This document shows, one piece after another, positions 10,700 to 22,416 of a stretch of 64,000 nucleotides of DNA (positions within the stretch are counted from its first letter, which is position 1; each line of letters opens with the position of its first letter). The translations under genes and the position numbers were made by a program. Below the pieces are notes generated by a model. It was not told the origin of the DNA. It did not search any database and saw only the letters and a list, made by a program, of their open reading frames with translations. Source of the DNA: Acanthosepion pharaonis (Eukaryota > Mollusca > Cephalopoda > Sepiida > Sepiidae); assembly GCA_903632075.3 (NCBI GenBank), contig CAHIKZ030005498.1, positions 332,501-396,500 of the forward strand. Direction: 5' to 3'.

Positions 10700-11179
10700 C
10701 AAAATATTTCTGGTATTAAAATCTATTTTTACACTTTCATAGTGTTTTGACTCCAGTTTGGGGGTTAACTATTTGCCCAGATCTCGGACCCTGACAGGTG
10801 CTACCATCCAGATGTATTGCTGGGATTTTTACTATAAAATGTATTTTTATACATTCATTGTGCTTTGAGGGCTTACTATCTACCCATAGTTGTTAACCTA
10901 ACAGGTCCTACCCCTACGAGTCAGGGTGGACCCGGGAACACCAGCAATTAATAGTTTGTTCAAACCTCCTCAAAACATCTTGATCAGAGCCCTTGCTGTT
11001 GGACGTAATTTATCGTCTTATACAGGACGCGGATGTAGTTTAACGTCATACCCAGGACGACATTATTGTTAGAAATTAATATGACACCGGAAATCTGAGT
11101 TCATATTTCAGCCGAGCCTGTTTATGTCCTTTTAGTATTTGTAACCCGAGGAATGTCATGATTCCAACTGCCCTTGAAT

Positions 11180-12010
11180 TCATGCTTAATGGTGGAACAA
11201 CGTATTATAAGCGAAAAAGGCAGGAACCCAGATACCATCCACAAATGTCACGCTTAAATTCATGTAAAAAGAAAAGCTCATCAGAAACATTTATAGAAAA
11301 AAGACAGGAAAACCACGTCACGATACGGTGTTTCCCAATGAAGAAAAAGGCATGAACCCAGATACCATCCACAGACATGTCGATTAAATTCATGAATTCG
11401 GAGCACTAGGGAAAAAAGCTAATCAGAACAATTGCCATGAAAATATTTGTAGAAAAAACAGGGAAGCCACATCACGTCTGTGAGAAAGTAACTGAATTTG
11501 GGATGCCTGGTCAGAATAGATTATAGTACAGAACCTTTTTTGAATTTTGTCAATTATCTTGAGATGTATAGTAGGAGCTCCAGACCAGAGATGGCAGAAG
11601 TATTCAATACACAGATGAATGGTAGATTTATAAATATGCAGTTTATCAAAATCAGTTATTTGTGTCCCTCTGCCAAGCAGTGCCTCCATTTGTTGTAAAC
11701 AAGCAACTAGAGTTTGGGGAGTTTCAAAATAGTATAAATTATATAAATTCATATTTTAGATGATATGAACCAGGTAAAAAAAAAGTCAGTGCATATTATG
11801 AGGGATTTTTTTTTTCTCAGAATTTTGTGCACCAAAGTTAGGGGGTTGCATATATACAATAGACCATATATGGCAGCAGTATACACAGATGTATGGTCGT
11901 ATGAATATATCCAGGGTATCAGGAGGAAAAAGGCTCATCAGAACAATTACCATGAAAATATTTCGGGATGCTTGGTCAGGGTTGATTATATTACTTCTTG
12001 ACACTGGCAT
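11180..12010 (-). pseudogene. LINE RT C-terminal pseudogene, rearranged
   Basis: Minus strand 11423-11752 reads HIYKSTIHLCIEYFCHLWSG, then KIIDKIQKR, then DQASQIQLLSHRRDVASL. These are the C-terminal motifs of many invertebrate LINE RTs (YKST.RPC.EYCCHIWSGAP...HRRDVASLSLFYKYFHG). The block VSDELFFLHEFKRDICGW at 11205-11393 and a further copy at 11786-12010 (CCHIWS; DQAS) show internal duplication. There is no RT core; stops and frameshifts separate the pieces. Confidence 0.75.
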
Positions 12011-12297
12011 GATACGGTGTTTAACAATGAAGTTAGTATGAAGTCTCCCGTAGCTAGAAGCTCAAGCATTGCCAAACATATTTTTTTAATTCTCCATAAA
12101 GCTGAGTGCCTGCCAAAATTCGACGACCTGGGACATTGACTTTATCCCCACCCGCCAAAATTCTATCGATTACAGATCATTATTTCTTTCCTACAGCCAA
12201 ACGCTAAACACAAACTTATGAGAAATCGACTTCTAACAAAAGAAAAGGTTAAAGACAAGAGAAGGCAACACCTACTTTTTGTATCTGTCTATATTTT

Positions 12298-14765
12298 GAG
12301 ATGAGGTATTTGTACATTATTCCGGACTATTGTCCTCATCTTTGTCGCCATATTTATTACAACGTATCGGCCTTTCAGACTTCTATAACAAAAGAAAAGG
12401 TTAAAGACAAGAGACATTGTTCGACTATTGTCTTCACCTTTGTCGCTTTTTTATTACAACGTTTCGGCCCTTTCAGTATCTTATATTTCTGAGATGAGGT
12501 ATTATATACATTATTTACATTGTTCGGATTGTCTTCAACTTTGTCGCCATATTTATCGGCCCTTTCAGTATTGTCTATATTTCTGAGATGAGGTATTATA
12601 TACACTATTTACATTGTTCGGACTATTACAACGCCATATTTATTACAACGGCCCTTTCAGTATCTGTCTATATTTCTGAGATGAGGTATTATATACACTA
12701 TTTACACATTGTTCTTTTGTCGCCATATTTATTACAACGTTTCGGCCCTTTCAGTATCTGTCTATATTTCTGAGATGAGGTATTATATTTTTGTTCTATT
12801 GTCTTCAACTTTGTCGCCATATTTATTACAACGTTTCGGCCCTTTCAGTATCTGTCTATATTTCTGAGATGAGGTATTATATACACTATTTACATTGTTC
12901 GGACTATTGTCCTCACCTTTGTCGCCATATTTATTACAACGTTTCGGCCCTTTCAGTATCTGTCTATATTTCTGAGATGAGGCATTATATACACTATTTA
13001 CATTGTTCGGACTATTGTCCTCACCTTTGTCGCCATATTTATTACAACGTATCGGCCCTTTCAGTATCTGTCTATATTTCTGAGATGAGGCATTATGTAC
13101 ACTATTTACATTATTATTTAGACTATTGTCCTCATCTTTGTCGCCATATTTATTACAACGTTTCGGCCTTTCAGTATCTGTCTATATTTCTGAGATGAGG
13201 TATTATATACACTATTTACATTGTTCGGACTATTGTCTTCAACTTTGTCGCCATATTTATTACAACGTTTCGGCCCTTTCAGTATCTGTCTATATTTCTG
13301 AGATGAGGTATTATATACACTATTTACATTATTCGGACTATTGTCCTCATCTTTGTCGCCATATTTATTACAACGTTTCGGCCTTTCAGTATCTGTCTAT
13401 ATTTCTGAGATGAGGTAATATGTACACTATTTACATTATTCGGACTATTGTCCTCATCTTCGTCGCCATATTTATTACAACGTTTGGGCCTTTCAGTATC
13501 TGTCTATATTTCTGAGATGAGGTATTATGTACACTATTTACATTATTCGGACTATTATTTTGACCATATTTATTACAACGTTTCCTTTCATCTATTTTAT
13601 GTACACCTATTTATATTATTATTGTCCTCAACGTTTCGGCCTTTCAGTATCTGTCTATATTTCTGAGATGAGGTATTATATACACTATTTATATTATTCG
13701 GACTATTGTCCTCATCTTTGTCGCCATATTTATCACAACGTATCGGCCTTTCAGTATCTGTCTATATTTCTGAGATGAGGTATTATATACACTATTTATA
13801 TTATTCGGACTATTGTCCTCATCTTTGTCGCCATATTTATTACAACGTTTCGGCCTTTCAGTATCTGTCTATATTTCTGAGATGAGGTATTATGTACACT
13901 ATTTACATTATTCGGACTATTGTCCTCATCTTTGTCGCCATATTTATTACAACGTTTCGGCCTTTCAGTATCTGTCTATATTTCTGAGATGAGGTATTAT
14001 GTACACTATTTACATTATTTGGGACTATTGTCCGTTTCATCAGTATTGTCGCCATATTTATTACATACAACGGTATTCAGTATCTATATTTTATTATTCG
14101 GACTATTGTCCTCATCTTTGTCGGCCTTTCAGTATCTGTCTATATTTCTGAGATGAGGTATTATATACACTATTTATATTATTCGGACTATTGTCCTCAT
14201 CTTTGTCGCCATATTTATCACAACGTATCGGCCTTTCATTATCTGTCTATATTTCTGAGATGAGGTATTATATACACTATTTATATTATTCGGACTATTG
14301 TCCTCATCTTTGTCGCCAAATTTATTACAACGTTTCGGCCTTTCAGTATCTGTCTATATTTGAGATGAGATTGATTTATATTATTCGGACTATTGTCCTC
14401 ATCTTTGTCGCCATATTTTTACATTATTCGTCTATATTTCTGAGATGATTATTATATACACTATTTATATTATTCGGACTATTGTCCTCATCTTTGTCGC
14501 CATATTTTTATTACAACGTATCGGCCTTTCAGTATCTGTCTATATTTCTGAGATGAGGTATTATGTACACTATTTATATTATTCGGACTATTGTCCCTCA
14601 TCTTTGTCGCCATATTTATTACAACATTTCGGCCTTTCAGTATCTGTCTATATTTCTGAGATGAGGTATTATGTACACTATTTACATTATTCGGACTATT
14701 GTCCTTTGTCGCCTTTCGGCCTTTTGCCATATTTTCAATAAAACGATTCGGCTTTGTTTTTCAAT
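12298..14765 (-). repeat. Satellite of about 108 bp, about 22 copies, SINE-derived
   Basis: The anchor 'tctatatttctgagatgagg' recurs about every 108 bp (for example 12961, 13069, 13179, 13287), with shorter and broken copies at the two ends. On the minus strand each unit contains 'ggccgaaacgttgtaataaa', then 'atggcgacaaagatgaggac', then 'acctcatctcagaaatatag'. It abuts the family A SINE at 14770-14985 in the same orientation, and the same unit occurs once or a few times after SINE bodies at 33.3 and 37.3 kb. It is therefore an expanded SINE tail. A 108-bp period is 36 codons, so long spurious open frames appear. Confidence 0.9.
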
Positions 14766-14767
14766 TT

Positions 14768-14985
14768 ACAAACTATTGATGGAATGTCAAACGGAACTCT
14801 TTACCTCGCTCACTGAGATAGACTGTTCTAGTTCCACGTGCCATATTTAATGGATATCAGTTATCTCCCGTTAATTCCTCTTTCCAAGTTATCCACTGCT
14901 TTAACCGGGTATTGAACTCATACTCTTTGGGTCCTGCCACTGGATCTAACCAACGCCTTTATCCACTGTGGCATTTGAGTTCGAA
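14768..14985 (-). mobile_element. tRNA-derived SINE, family A, parent of the satellite
   Basis: Minus strand: tRNA-like head (about 14900-14985; 'cagtggataaaggcgttgg', then B-box-like 'gagttcaatacccgg'), then a body with 'ggcacgtggaactagaacag', leading into the 108-bp units. Best head-body-array continuity in the window. Confidence 0.75.
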
Positions 14986-15310
14986 TTAATGAATTTAAGC
15001 ATGCTATCAGATTGTCATCCAGGTCCCACACTTTTACTGTTGAAACAATTAAATGCAACCGCAACTTCTCCTCCAAAAGTTTTATTTCTCACACTTCCCA
15101 CCTGAGGGACCCACTTCTGGTAGGCTGCTTCCAAAATAACTACAATGTTTAAAAATTTAAATGCAAAGTCAATCGTCATCTTCTATCTATTTGAATTCCG
15201 TTCATCTTTTATACTATCTTAAATCTTCCCCGTAGTTAGACTTTTCTTGAATTTTCACTACTGGTAACCCCATTTTTTATAGTGGTATTCCCGCCTTGCT
15301 TGAGGTGAAA
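14986..15310. other. No gene recognised
   Basis: Ordinary AT-rich sequence; no motif seen on either strand. Confidence 0.4.
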
Positions 15311-15339
15311 ATTTTATATATATATCTATATATATATAT

Positions 15340-15989
15340 GAAGAAAAATACAGAAAAACAAACAAAAATTTTAACATGCAATTATGCTGTATTAATGTTA
15401 ATATAAAGTCGACGTCGGACGTTTCGGTCTATTTAAGACCATCTTCATGGACATTTTCATTTAAACATAATTAACATTAGAACATATAAAAATTTAACAC
15501 AAAAGACGATGGACATAAGAGCACAACTAATCCAAACAGATAACTGAAATTGTTATATAAGATCAGCGTTCCGTTTAAATATGATCAGGTTTTCGCCACG
15601 TGGGCGATGTTGTGAAAACGTATTCGAAGATGATTTCCAAATATTAAAATATTAAAAAAGTCGATTGAACTGTTTTATATAAACAGTTCAAGAAATCCCT
15701 TCCGTTGAATATACGAATACGTAGAGATTAATAGGTTCTTATATCTTCATACAAGCTTGAAGTCCTCCACGTTACAAAGCAAATCAAAAATGATTTCAAA
15801 AAACGATGGAACAGTTCTAAAAAACAGTTCGATAATAAATCCTTTCCTTACTTGATCAATAGATTCATATATTTTCGTACAAGCTTGAAGTCTTCCATGT
15901 TATAAAGAAAATTCAGGTTTGTATTTCCAGTAGACAGTATGTAAGCAAATATATAGATATAGATACTGTCGGATCTATATCCATATATT

Positions 15990-15990
<1 letters not shown>
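15340..15990 (-). repeat. TA-flanked dispersed repeat F, copy 2, with hammerhead-like hairpin
   Basis: The first 180 bp match 4181-4345, including the same hairpin core, and the right end ('atatccatatattt' before the TA tract) matches 4385-4399. The middle (15520-15960) is present only in this copy, so copy 1 may be internally deleted. Internal 'gaaaaacagttc'/'aagcttgaagtc' segments recur near 15660-15900, indicating a local duplication. Confidence 0.7.

Positions 15991-15991
<1 letters not shown>

Positions 15992-16045
<54 letters not shown>
15992..16045. repeat. (TA)n microsatellite
   Basis: TA tract between repeat F copy 2 and the tRNA-like palindromic element D copy 1. Confidence 0.97.
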
Positions 16046-16050
<5 letters not shown>

Positions 16051-16640
16051 CATATATTATGAAATGGATGTAAGTCTGATAATTATTTTATTATATTTTC
16101 TGTTTATACGTTATTTTTATAGACACAAATATTTAAGTAAATTCTCTGTTTATAATAAACAGTATTAACAACATTTACCGGCCTGAATGTCAATACTGTT
16201 TATTATAAAAAATCTTTTACTTAAATATTTGTATCTATAAAAAGATCGTATACGCAGAAAATGTGTTAAAATAATTGTCGGGTTTCGTCAAGTTCATAAT
16301 ACTTGATGTCATTTGTTTATGTTAAGATACGCTTCGAGAAGATATGAGAGTTTGAGGGAAATTATGGGAAATTTTTAATTACAGTACATTAACCATTTAT
16401 GTGTAGCTCAATGGTATACATTGTCAGGCTATATGTCGGTTTCGTGTAGGATGCAGGTTCGATTCCTATAGATATATTTTGTATGAAAATTGTCGGATAT
16501 TCAGGCTAGTAAATAATGTTAATACCGTTTAATATAAACAGAACATTTATTTTACAAGGTTGTATCTATAAAAATAATGTATAAAATATAATATATTGGA
16601 AGAAATAATATTTAATTATAGGTTGATTTTCATAAATCTG
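16046..16640. repeat. Palindromic tRNA-like element D, copy 1
   Basis: 16082-16190 (inverted tail) and 16190-16275 (direct tail) fold back on each other almost without a loop. A tail-to-head junction ('cttgatgtcatttgttta') follows, then a diverged tRNA-like block at about 16396-16473 with B box 'ggttcgattcc', then another tail. Family shared with 17.0, 30.6 and 54.1 kb. Confidence 0.75.
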
Positions 16641-17035
16641 TTTTATTTTGAACAGTACAATGAGAGAAGTGTAATACGGTCTTAAAATTCAACATTTTAC
16701 GCAATTTCTTCACAATTTGGATGTTGAAGGTCGAAGGCTTCTTTGGGTACTTACTTCCAATCCAGTAGTATCAACTTGGAATGAAAATTTCCGGTGGTAT
16801 TGTCATCTGCTGAACCACGACGTCCATAAAAACTGCGCGACCATCTCTCCAGATGTATCACGGATTGCCGCTCTTCGTATGGAGATCTATGCCCCCCGCC
16901 GCTCTTCGCTCATGTCAGGCATTGCGCCATTCTGAACTGCATTTCGAAATGAAAACAGAAATTAGCAAGGAAATTATACCATTTTATGATCACAGAATAT
17001 TTCAACAGCGAGTTTCTTCCACCCAACCTACATAT
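16641..17035. other. No gene recognised; low-copy repeat piece
   Basis: An open frame of 72 codons at 16717-16935 has no motif I recognise. 'ggatgttgaaggtcgaaggc' near 16719 recurs near 17566, so it is probably repeat sequence. Confidence 0.35.
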
Positions 17036-17040
17036 ATATA

Positions 17041-17520
17041 TATAAAGACATTTTTACGTTTAACATTCTCTTTATAGATACAAATATTTAAGTAAATGTT
17101 CTGTTTATAATAAACAGTATTAAACAACATTTACCGGCCTGAATGAACGAGAAATTTTCACAGAAAATATTCGTCCTCCGACAGGATTCGAACCTGTATC
17201 CTATACGGAACCGTCATTAGCTTGACGTGCCTTTACCGATTTGGCTACAAAGGAGCGTTCGGTTAGCAAGGTCGAATTTACTGTATTTAAACTTCAATCT
17301 TCCACGAATCTCTCACGTACATTCATATTTGCTCGATGCGTATCCAAATGTAAACAAATGACGTCACACATTATGAAATGGACAAAGTCCGAGAATTATT
17401 TTGAAAAGAATGTTAAACATAAAAATATCTAATTGTCGGACTTTGTCTATTTCATAATGTGTGACGTCATTTGTTTACATTTGATACGCCGTGGGCCTTA
17501 CCAACCGATTATTACCTATA
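17041..17520. repeat. Palindromic tRNA-like element D, copy 2
   Basis: Inverted tail (17041-17165), tRNA-like block on the minus strand (17174-17254), head, then a near-perfect palindrome at 17340-17487. In that palindrome two head ends face each other, each containing 'tgtgacgtcatttgtttac'. Confidence 0.8.
17174..17254 (-). other. Class II tRNA-like sequence (pseudo-tRNA) in element D
   Basis: About 81 nt. The T arm ACAGG-TTCGAAT-CCTGT is perfect, the long variable arm can pair, and the 3' acceptor strand CGGAGGA pairs with a decayed 5' strand. The anticodon loop is one base short. It reads as a tRNA-derived promoter region and is not a working tRNA gene. Confidence 0.7.
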
Positions 17521-17593
17521 TATATATATACAAATACACACACACACACACATTACATGCATTTGGATGTTGAAGGACGAAGGCAAGGAAGTT

Positions 17594-17681
<88 letters not shown>
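17521..17681. repeat. (TA)n, (CA)n, then (TA)n-(TG)n microsatellites
   Basis: Short TA and CA at 17521-17555. About 50 bp TA then about 35 bp TG at 17596-17681. Confidence 0.95.
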
Positions 17682-17684
<3 letters not shown>

Positions 17685-17699
17685 TGAAAGAAAGAACAT

Positions 17700-18425
17700 G
17701 TTTTCCTTAGATGTAAGTGATGACCTATCCAAGTTTCTAAGTTCCGGATTATCATGGCATGAAAAATACCCCACCCTCATACACTGAGCTTAATTTCTAT
17801 TTAGTGTAGACCTGACACTTGATTGGTTGATTTAGAGAAACACATTAGTCTATTCTTTAATTCTGACCTTGTGTTTCCTCACGACCCCTTTATCTTTCGA
17901 AAAAAGGGTAACAGTTTATTTTTTTTATTTTTATTTAGCATTATTTAGTCACCAGTGAAGTGTGTGTGGTGGGTGTACAAATGTGTTCACTGATTCCTCG
18001 TAGTTAGACAGTGTGTATGTATGGAGAGGCGATATACACATGTATACACGCATGTTGACAAAAGTACACGAAAATGGAAATCGATCTAAGAACACACAGG
18101 TGTCCTTAAAAGATAAGCATGCCGATAACTACTCCAACATTTCTCGAACCAATTTTATTTGTTTTATAACCCTTCACGCAGAACTTTTCACTGCCAGTTC
18201 AAGAAAGACGTTTAGATCACTAATACAAAAAAAGAGAATGTCTCACATCGAGAATATTTAACATTGAAAAACATAAAGAAAAAAATAATTATTTTTATTT
18301 ATATGTGGAAATCTCCACTCTTTGTCTGATGACGGTCGTGAGACCGGAAACACGTGTAGCAAAATTATGGAAAATAAAGCATAATTTTTTGTAATCGACA
18401 TTACAACCAAAAATTCTTGTTTTTC
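17700..18425. other. No gene recognised
   Basis: Mixed DNA with open frames of at most about 80 codons and no motif. The segment 'gtctgatgacggtcgtgagaccggaaacacgtg' near 18315 is a short hairpin of the kind often found in dispersed retroelement tails. Confidence 0.4.

Positions 18426-18427
<2 letters not shown>

Positions 18428-18493
<66 letters not shown>
18428..18493. repeat. (TA)n microsatellite
   Basis: Uninterrupted TA. Confidence 0.97.
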
Positions 18494-18497
<4 letters not shown>

Positions 18498-18514
18498 AAC
18501 GGTTTGGAAAAACC

Positions 18515-19020
18515 TGTTTCATGTGTTCTACTTTACTAAAGCTGTAAAGCACGGCACCGGATTAGAGATTTATGAACGAGAAGTGCGAGAATTGAATCTG
18601 TAAGCATAGAACGTACGGGTTCAAGTACAAATTGATGAGCCATTGCCGCCACTCTAGTGCTGCGCTTAAATTCATAAAGTATACGTAACCTAGCGAGTAG
18701 CTCATCCCAACAATTATCATGAAAGTATTTATAGAAAAAGTCAACTTTGAGGCGATGGGATAAAGACTGACGCCAAGAGGCTAGATCAAGACCGGTAATA
18801 TTGCTGATTTTCTTTGGGTGTTTTCACCATGTGGCAGCAATATTCTAAGCATGGATGAATGGTAGACTTATACGTAAAGATAGATTCTGGAGAAAAATAT
18901 TGTCTAGCACGAAACACTGAACCAACTTTCTTAGCAGCTGGCTTAGCAATGGATTCAATATAGTCTTTGCCCTTCATGTCAGCAGAGAATGTTAGCCGGA
19001 TAGCAGTAGAAGCCACAAGG
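18515..19020 (-). pseudogene. LINE RT C-terminal pseudogene
   Basis: Minus strand 19016 downward reads KGKDYIESIAKPAAKKVGS, FRARQYFSPESI, YKSTIHPCLEYCCH. A frameshift follows, then a long open stretch NITGLDLASWRQSLSHRL, VDFFYKYFHDNCWDELL, LYEFKRSTRVAAMAHQF. This is the C-terminal third of an I/Jockey- or RTE-type LINE ORF2 (clade not decided). The catalytic YADD region lies outside, so it is 5'-truncated and inactive. A related fragment is at 25832-26003. Confidence 0.8.
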
Positions 19021-19102
19021 AATCACTCTCGTTGAGGTTAGCATCAGCCTTACTGATCTGATGGAAAGCAGAAAGAGCTATCTCAGATGATTACCAGAGT
19101 GC

Positions 19103-19104
19103 TG

Positions 19105-19143
<39 letters not shown>

Positions 19144-19205
19144 TTCAGTCTCTTCATTATTTATCTATTTCAGTCTCTTCATTATCTATCTATTTCAGTC
19201 TCTTC

Positions 19206-19284
<79 letters not shown>

Positions 19285-19337
19285 GTCTGTCTGTTCATAT
19301 CTATCTATCTATCCATCTATCTATCTAAGTCAGTTCA

Positions 19338-19375
<38 letters not shown>

Positions 19376-19376
19376 A
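19103..19376. repeat. (CTAT)n-(TA)n-(CTGT)n compound microsatellite
   Basis: TATC tetranucleotide blocks surround a TA tract (19241-19282). Three copies of 'tttcagtctcttcattat' sit between the blocks, so part is a small higher-order repeat. Confidence 0.95.
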
Positions 19377-19429
19377 TAATATAATAATTTGCATCCAGGC
19401 TTTTACAATATATCACAATTCTTGGTAGA

Positions 19430-20870
19430 TTTTATATAGTGAAAGTGTGAGAGAGTCAGGGACAATGTTTATGGAGAGAAAAAAAATACAGATGATTTCG
19501 TCTAGACTGAGAAAAAATTTTCTCAGAAATATTCTTTCAACAATTTTGAAACTACCAGCGGCTCTCGTTTCAAGACGTGACAACGTCAATAAAGCCGATT
19601 AAACCCTAACGGACGTAAGACGTCACGAAGAAAAAAAAAAAAACTTTCAGTTTATCATATTTTTCTAAAACGTGTTTTTGTGATATATAAAATTATACAA
19701 AATTTCTATCTTTATGTCATCTCTCTTTATCCCTCTGTCTGTCTGTCTCTCTCCAGAAAGAAAGAAATCCTCCTGTCTTGAAACACTCTGCTCAAAAGCT
19801 GGGTAGAATATTGCAACACTGACCTCATTCAGCCACCGATAACACCTGTTTCTATGCTCTCTCCGAGAAATTGTAGCCAAGGTCCCCTCAGAATAGGTTG
19901 CTTCAGTTGGCGTCGTAGAAACGCAAATCGTCCTGAGCAGACCTCTGCTATAGAGTGGTCCAGGTGGTTATAAGTGCCAACGAGCAGCAGGCCATTTTAT
20001 ATAATAACCTTTTTGTTTATTTTTAACTATGCGAAATTTATTTCAATGTATCACTGAGAACTAAGGTTTAGGAAATATTATCTGTTTGAACAGATGTCAA
20101 ACTTAAAAGTTTAAATTTTACAAAGAACAGTTTTTACAGACGGACACCTCGGTCTAGATTTTTGTTGATAATAAAATAAATAAGTACAGTCTTCATATAA
20201 ATTAGATCAGCAGATCAGTGGAGTGGGTCACTTTTGGAAGTGTTTACCGGTAACTCTTACATAACGGGTTACAAGTGTTGATCTTTCTGCTCGGGTTTGT
20301 TTCAGCTTTCGACAGTTGGCGAAGTCTCAGACAAATTCTTATTTTCTTCCCTGTTAATGAAAAAAAAATATTTTGATATAAAATTTCAATTTCGGGACAT
20401 TTTGATTTACAATTACAGTTGCAGGTGTGAATAATTTGCATTTTAGCACCCGCACTCAATTCGCATTAAAAATTTCCATAATACTTCCATTTATCTGTAA
20501 TTGTATATCCTCCATTTGAATCTGGCTTGATAAATTTGATAAAATCTACCGTTTTGGAGTTATCGACAGTAAAAGTTCGGATTCATTCGCGTCGTTGGCG
20601 GCAGCCATTACTGGCATTGTTTGCATATATTCGCTGCGGAAAGCTGAACGCGGAAGAATGTAATTAACGGGCTTTTTTACTGATCTTACTTGTCTCAATT
20701 ACTGCGCAAGAGAATTATTTACAGACATATGCCCAACTGTGCGCTGAAATACGCAATAATCAAGACAAGTGAATATTACTCATAGCTATCCGCAGCAGAA
20801 GCGAATTAAGCCTGGGTTTTAAACTGCAAATTAAAACCAGTGCTTTTCAAATTATTTTTTTTTGTTTTTT
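19430..20870. other. No gene recognised
   Basis: About 1.4 kb of mixed DNA. 19545-19590 repeats 9270-9310. Open frames are short, overlap on both strands, and lack motifs. Confidence 0.4.
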
Positions 20871-20879
20871 TTTTTCAAT

Positions 20880-21510
20880 TAGGTCGTAATTTCTTTGGTA
20901 ACGAAGAAAAGAATAGCTCTTACGTAACATTTGTCCTTCTTTACGGTAGCGAATTTCCTCAAAGATGAAGAAGAGACTCGAGGCGACGGAGATGTATTTC
21001 TACAGAAGGATGCTAAGAATATCATGGACCGAGCGTGTGAGCAACGATGAGGTCTTAGAGAGGATGCAGACAAGGAGGATGCTTATACCTAACATCAGGT
21101 AGAGGCAGCTGAAGTTTCTGCGACATATAGAGGGGAAGTGAGACAACGGAAAACAACGCGTGATATACCTAGCGGGCTTAAGCAAGTGGATGGCAGAACG
21201 TGGTCTTGAGGCGGAAGCAGAAGGAAGGAACTGCAAGAGATAGAGGGAGGTGGAGAGCTATGATCGCCTACGTCCTGAAAGGCCATAAAAAGAAAGAAGG
21301 AAGGAGGGCCTGGGTAATCTGATACTCATGGGTTGAATCCGAGAAAGAAAGACAAGGGAAAACAACGCATGACATACATGGCGCGCTTAAACAAGTGGAT
21401 GACAGAACGTGGTGCGGGGTAGGAAGTAGAGGGAAGGAACGTGTTGAGACCTGCACGAGATAGAAGAAGGTGGAGAGCTATGATCGCCTACGTCCCGAAA
21501 GGACACGGCA
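20880..21510 (+). pseudogene. LINE (RTE-like) C-terminal pseudogene with duplicated 3' end
   Basis: Plus strand reads KRLEATEMYFYRRMLRISW, TERVSNDEVLERM, RQLKFLRHIEGK, LSKWMAERG with stops and a frameshift. This is the standard tail of RTE-like LINE ORF2. The last segment (LAGLSKWM...YDRLRPERP) occurs twice, ending near 21300 and again near 21510, so the 3' end is duplicated. An A-rich tail follows at 21520. Confidence 0.8.
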
Positions 21511-21554
21511 CATAGAAAGAAAAAAAAAAGAAACGATATAACAAAAGAAGAAAC

Positions 21555-21800
21555 AATGTATTAGAAGCAATGTGCGTCGTGGTGTGATTGGTATCAGCTC
21601 GGAATAAGAAATCGGGGAGATCAAATTCCAGTTGAGTTCGTTACATTCACTTAAACACAAAAACACTTGAGAAAGGGTATGAGTCCAATCACTTCATCCC
21701 CAGCTATGGGTCGAATAGCAGGACAGACTGGGCATTATAGCCGTGTTTTGCAAGCAGTCTTCCGCAGAATGAAATGATACCCTACTGCGGGAAAAAAAAA
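21555..21800 (+). mobile_element. tRNA-derived SINE, family C
   Basis: Head 'gtggtgtgattggtatcag', B-box region 'gatcaaattccagt', then 'ttcgttacattcactt', 'ccccagctatgggtcgaatagcag', 'gacagactgg', and an A-run at 21785. Matches the copies at 24.85 and 48.77 kb. Confidence 0.6.
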
Positions 21801-21809
21801 ACTTCTGAT

Positions 21810-22410
21810 TAGTCCAATGATTCCCGACGTGGGGCACATGCCCCATCGTTGGGGCATGGTAATATTTTGGTAGGGTCTGCGTAGGGTGTGCACCTTTTGG
21901 CTTACCATACCAACAGATTAAGGGAGCAAGTCGAGAATGAGTTATTAACAGTGAATTGTTTGCTAATGAACTCAAATTTCATTTTGCATTATTATTTCAT
22001 AATTAAAATGATCAAAGTATATTACACAATAAGCTTTAATTAAAATATTTTATATGTTTGCCTTTCAGTTCTCTAATACATGTTTTATAACTGTATTTAT
22101 TTAAATGTTTTAAGTGTTTTTTTTAAATTTTTCTCCTTCATGAACGCCATGGTTTTTGGAGGCTTGTCTAGAGACCAAGTTAATGTCTTTTAAGCTTCCT
22201 TCACGTGAATTGCAGTCAAATTTTGAATATGTAAGAATTAAATATTACAGGAGGTGTCACCAAAATTTTAGAAATACAAAAGTGGGCCATGGCCCAAAAT
22301 CAGTTGGAAACCACTGACCTAGTCATTCATGAATCTAAAGCTATATTACCACCCAACCGTGCATCACATATGGCACTTTATTGACTGAATGATATAAGAG
22401 AAAAATATAT
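21810..22410. other. No gene; decayed repeat text
   Basis: 'gtggggcacatgccccatcgttggggcatgg' near 21830 resembles hAT-type non-autonomous element text, and 'gtgggccatggccc' recurs at 22285. Not enough for a firm call. Confidence 0.3.
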
Positions 22411-22416
22411 TAAAAG

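Larger units (their letters stand above)
10290..11065 (+). repeat. Dispersed repeat E ('tattgctggtaat' family), copy 1
   Basis: Starts 'tttggtttggtttatggcatatcaa'. It then carries degenerate short units of about 28-35 bp ('aaaaatgtattgctggtaat'), then 'ttcatagtgttttgactcca', 'ctaacaggtgctacc'-like text and 'ggacgc.gatgtagtttatcg'. Interrupted by TA tracts at 10465-10510 and 10652-10698. Copies in both orientations occur near 29.3, 32.7, 47.6, 49.6, 53.2, 57.1, 57.4, 58.2 and 58.5 kb. No coding capacity; class unknown. Confidence 0.75.

Noticed and set aside
12791..13413. Long repetitive open frames (up to 135 codons, YNVSALSVSVYISEMR repeats) as a repeat protein
   Set aside because: The satellite period of 108 bp is exactly 36 codons, which keeps one frame open. 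Frames break wherever the period shifts, and the opposite strand is the SINE orientation.
12298..14765. CRISPR-like array
   Set aside because: Units are contiguous, diverged 108-bp repeats without unique spacers, in eukaryotic DNA next to the parent SINE.
12298..14765. Active hammerhead ribozymes in every satellite unit
   Set aside because: Units contain GAAAC and a GUA that could follow stem III, but most lack CUGANGA and a pairing stem II, and no stem I partner is found. At best a worn remnant.
20879..21456. Minus-strand Ser/Leu-rich frames
   Set aside because: Antisense of the plus-strand RTE-like LINE tail.
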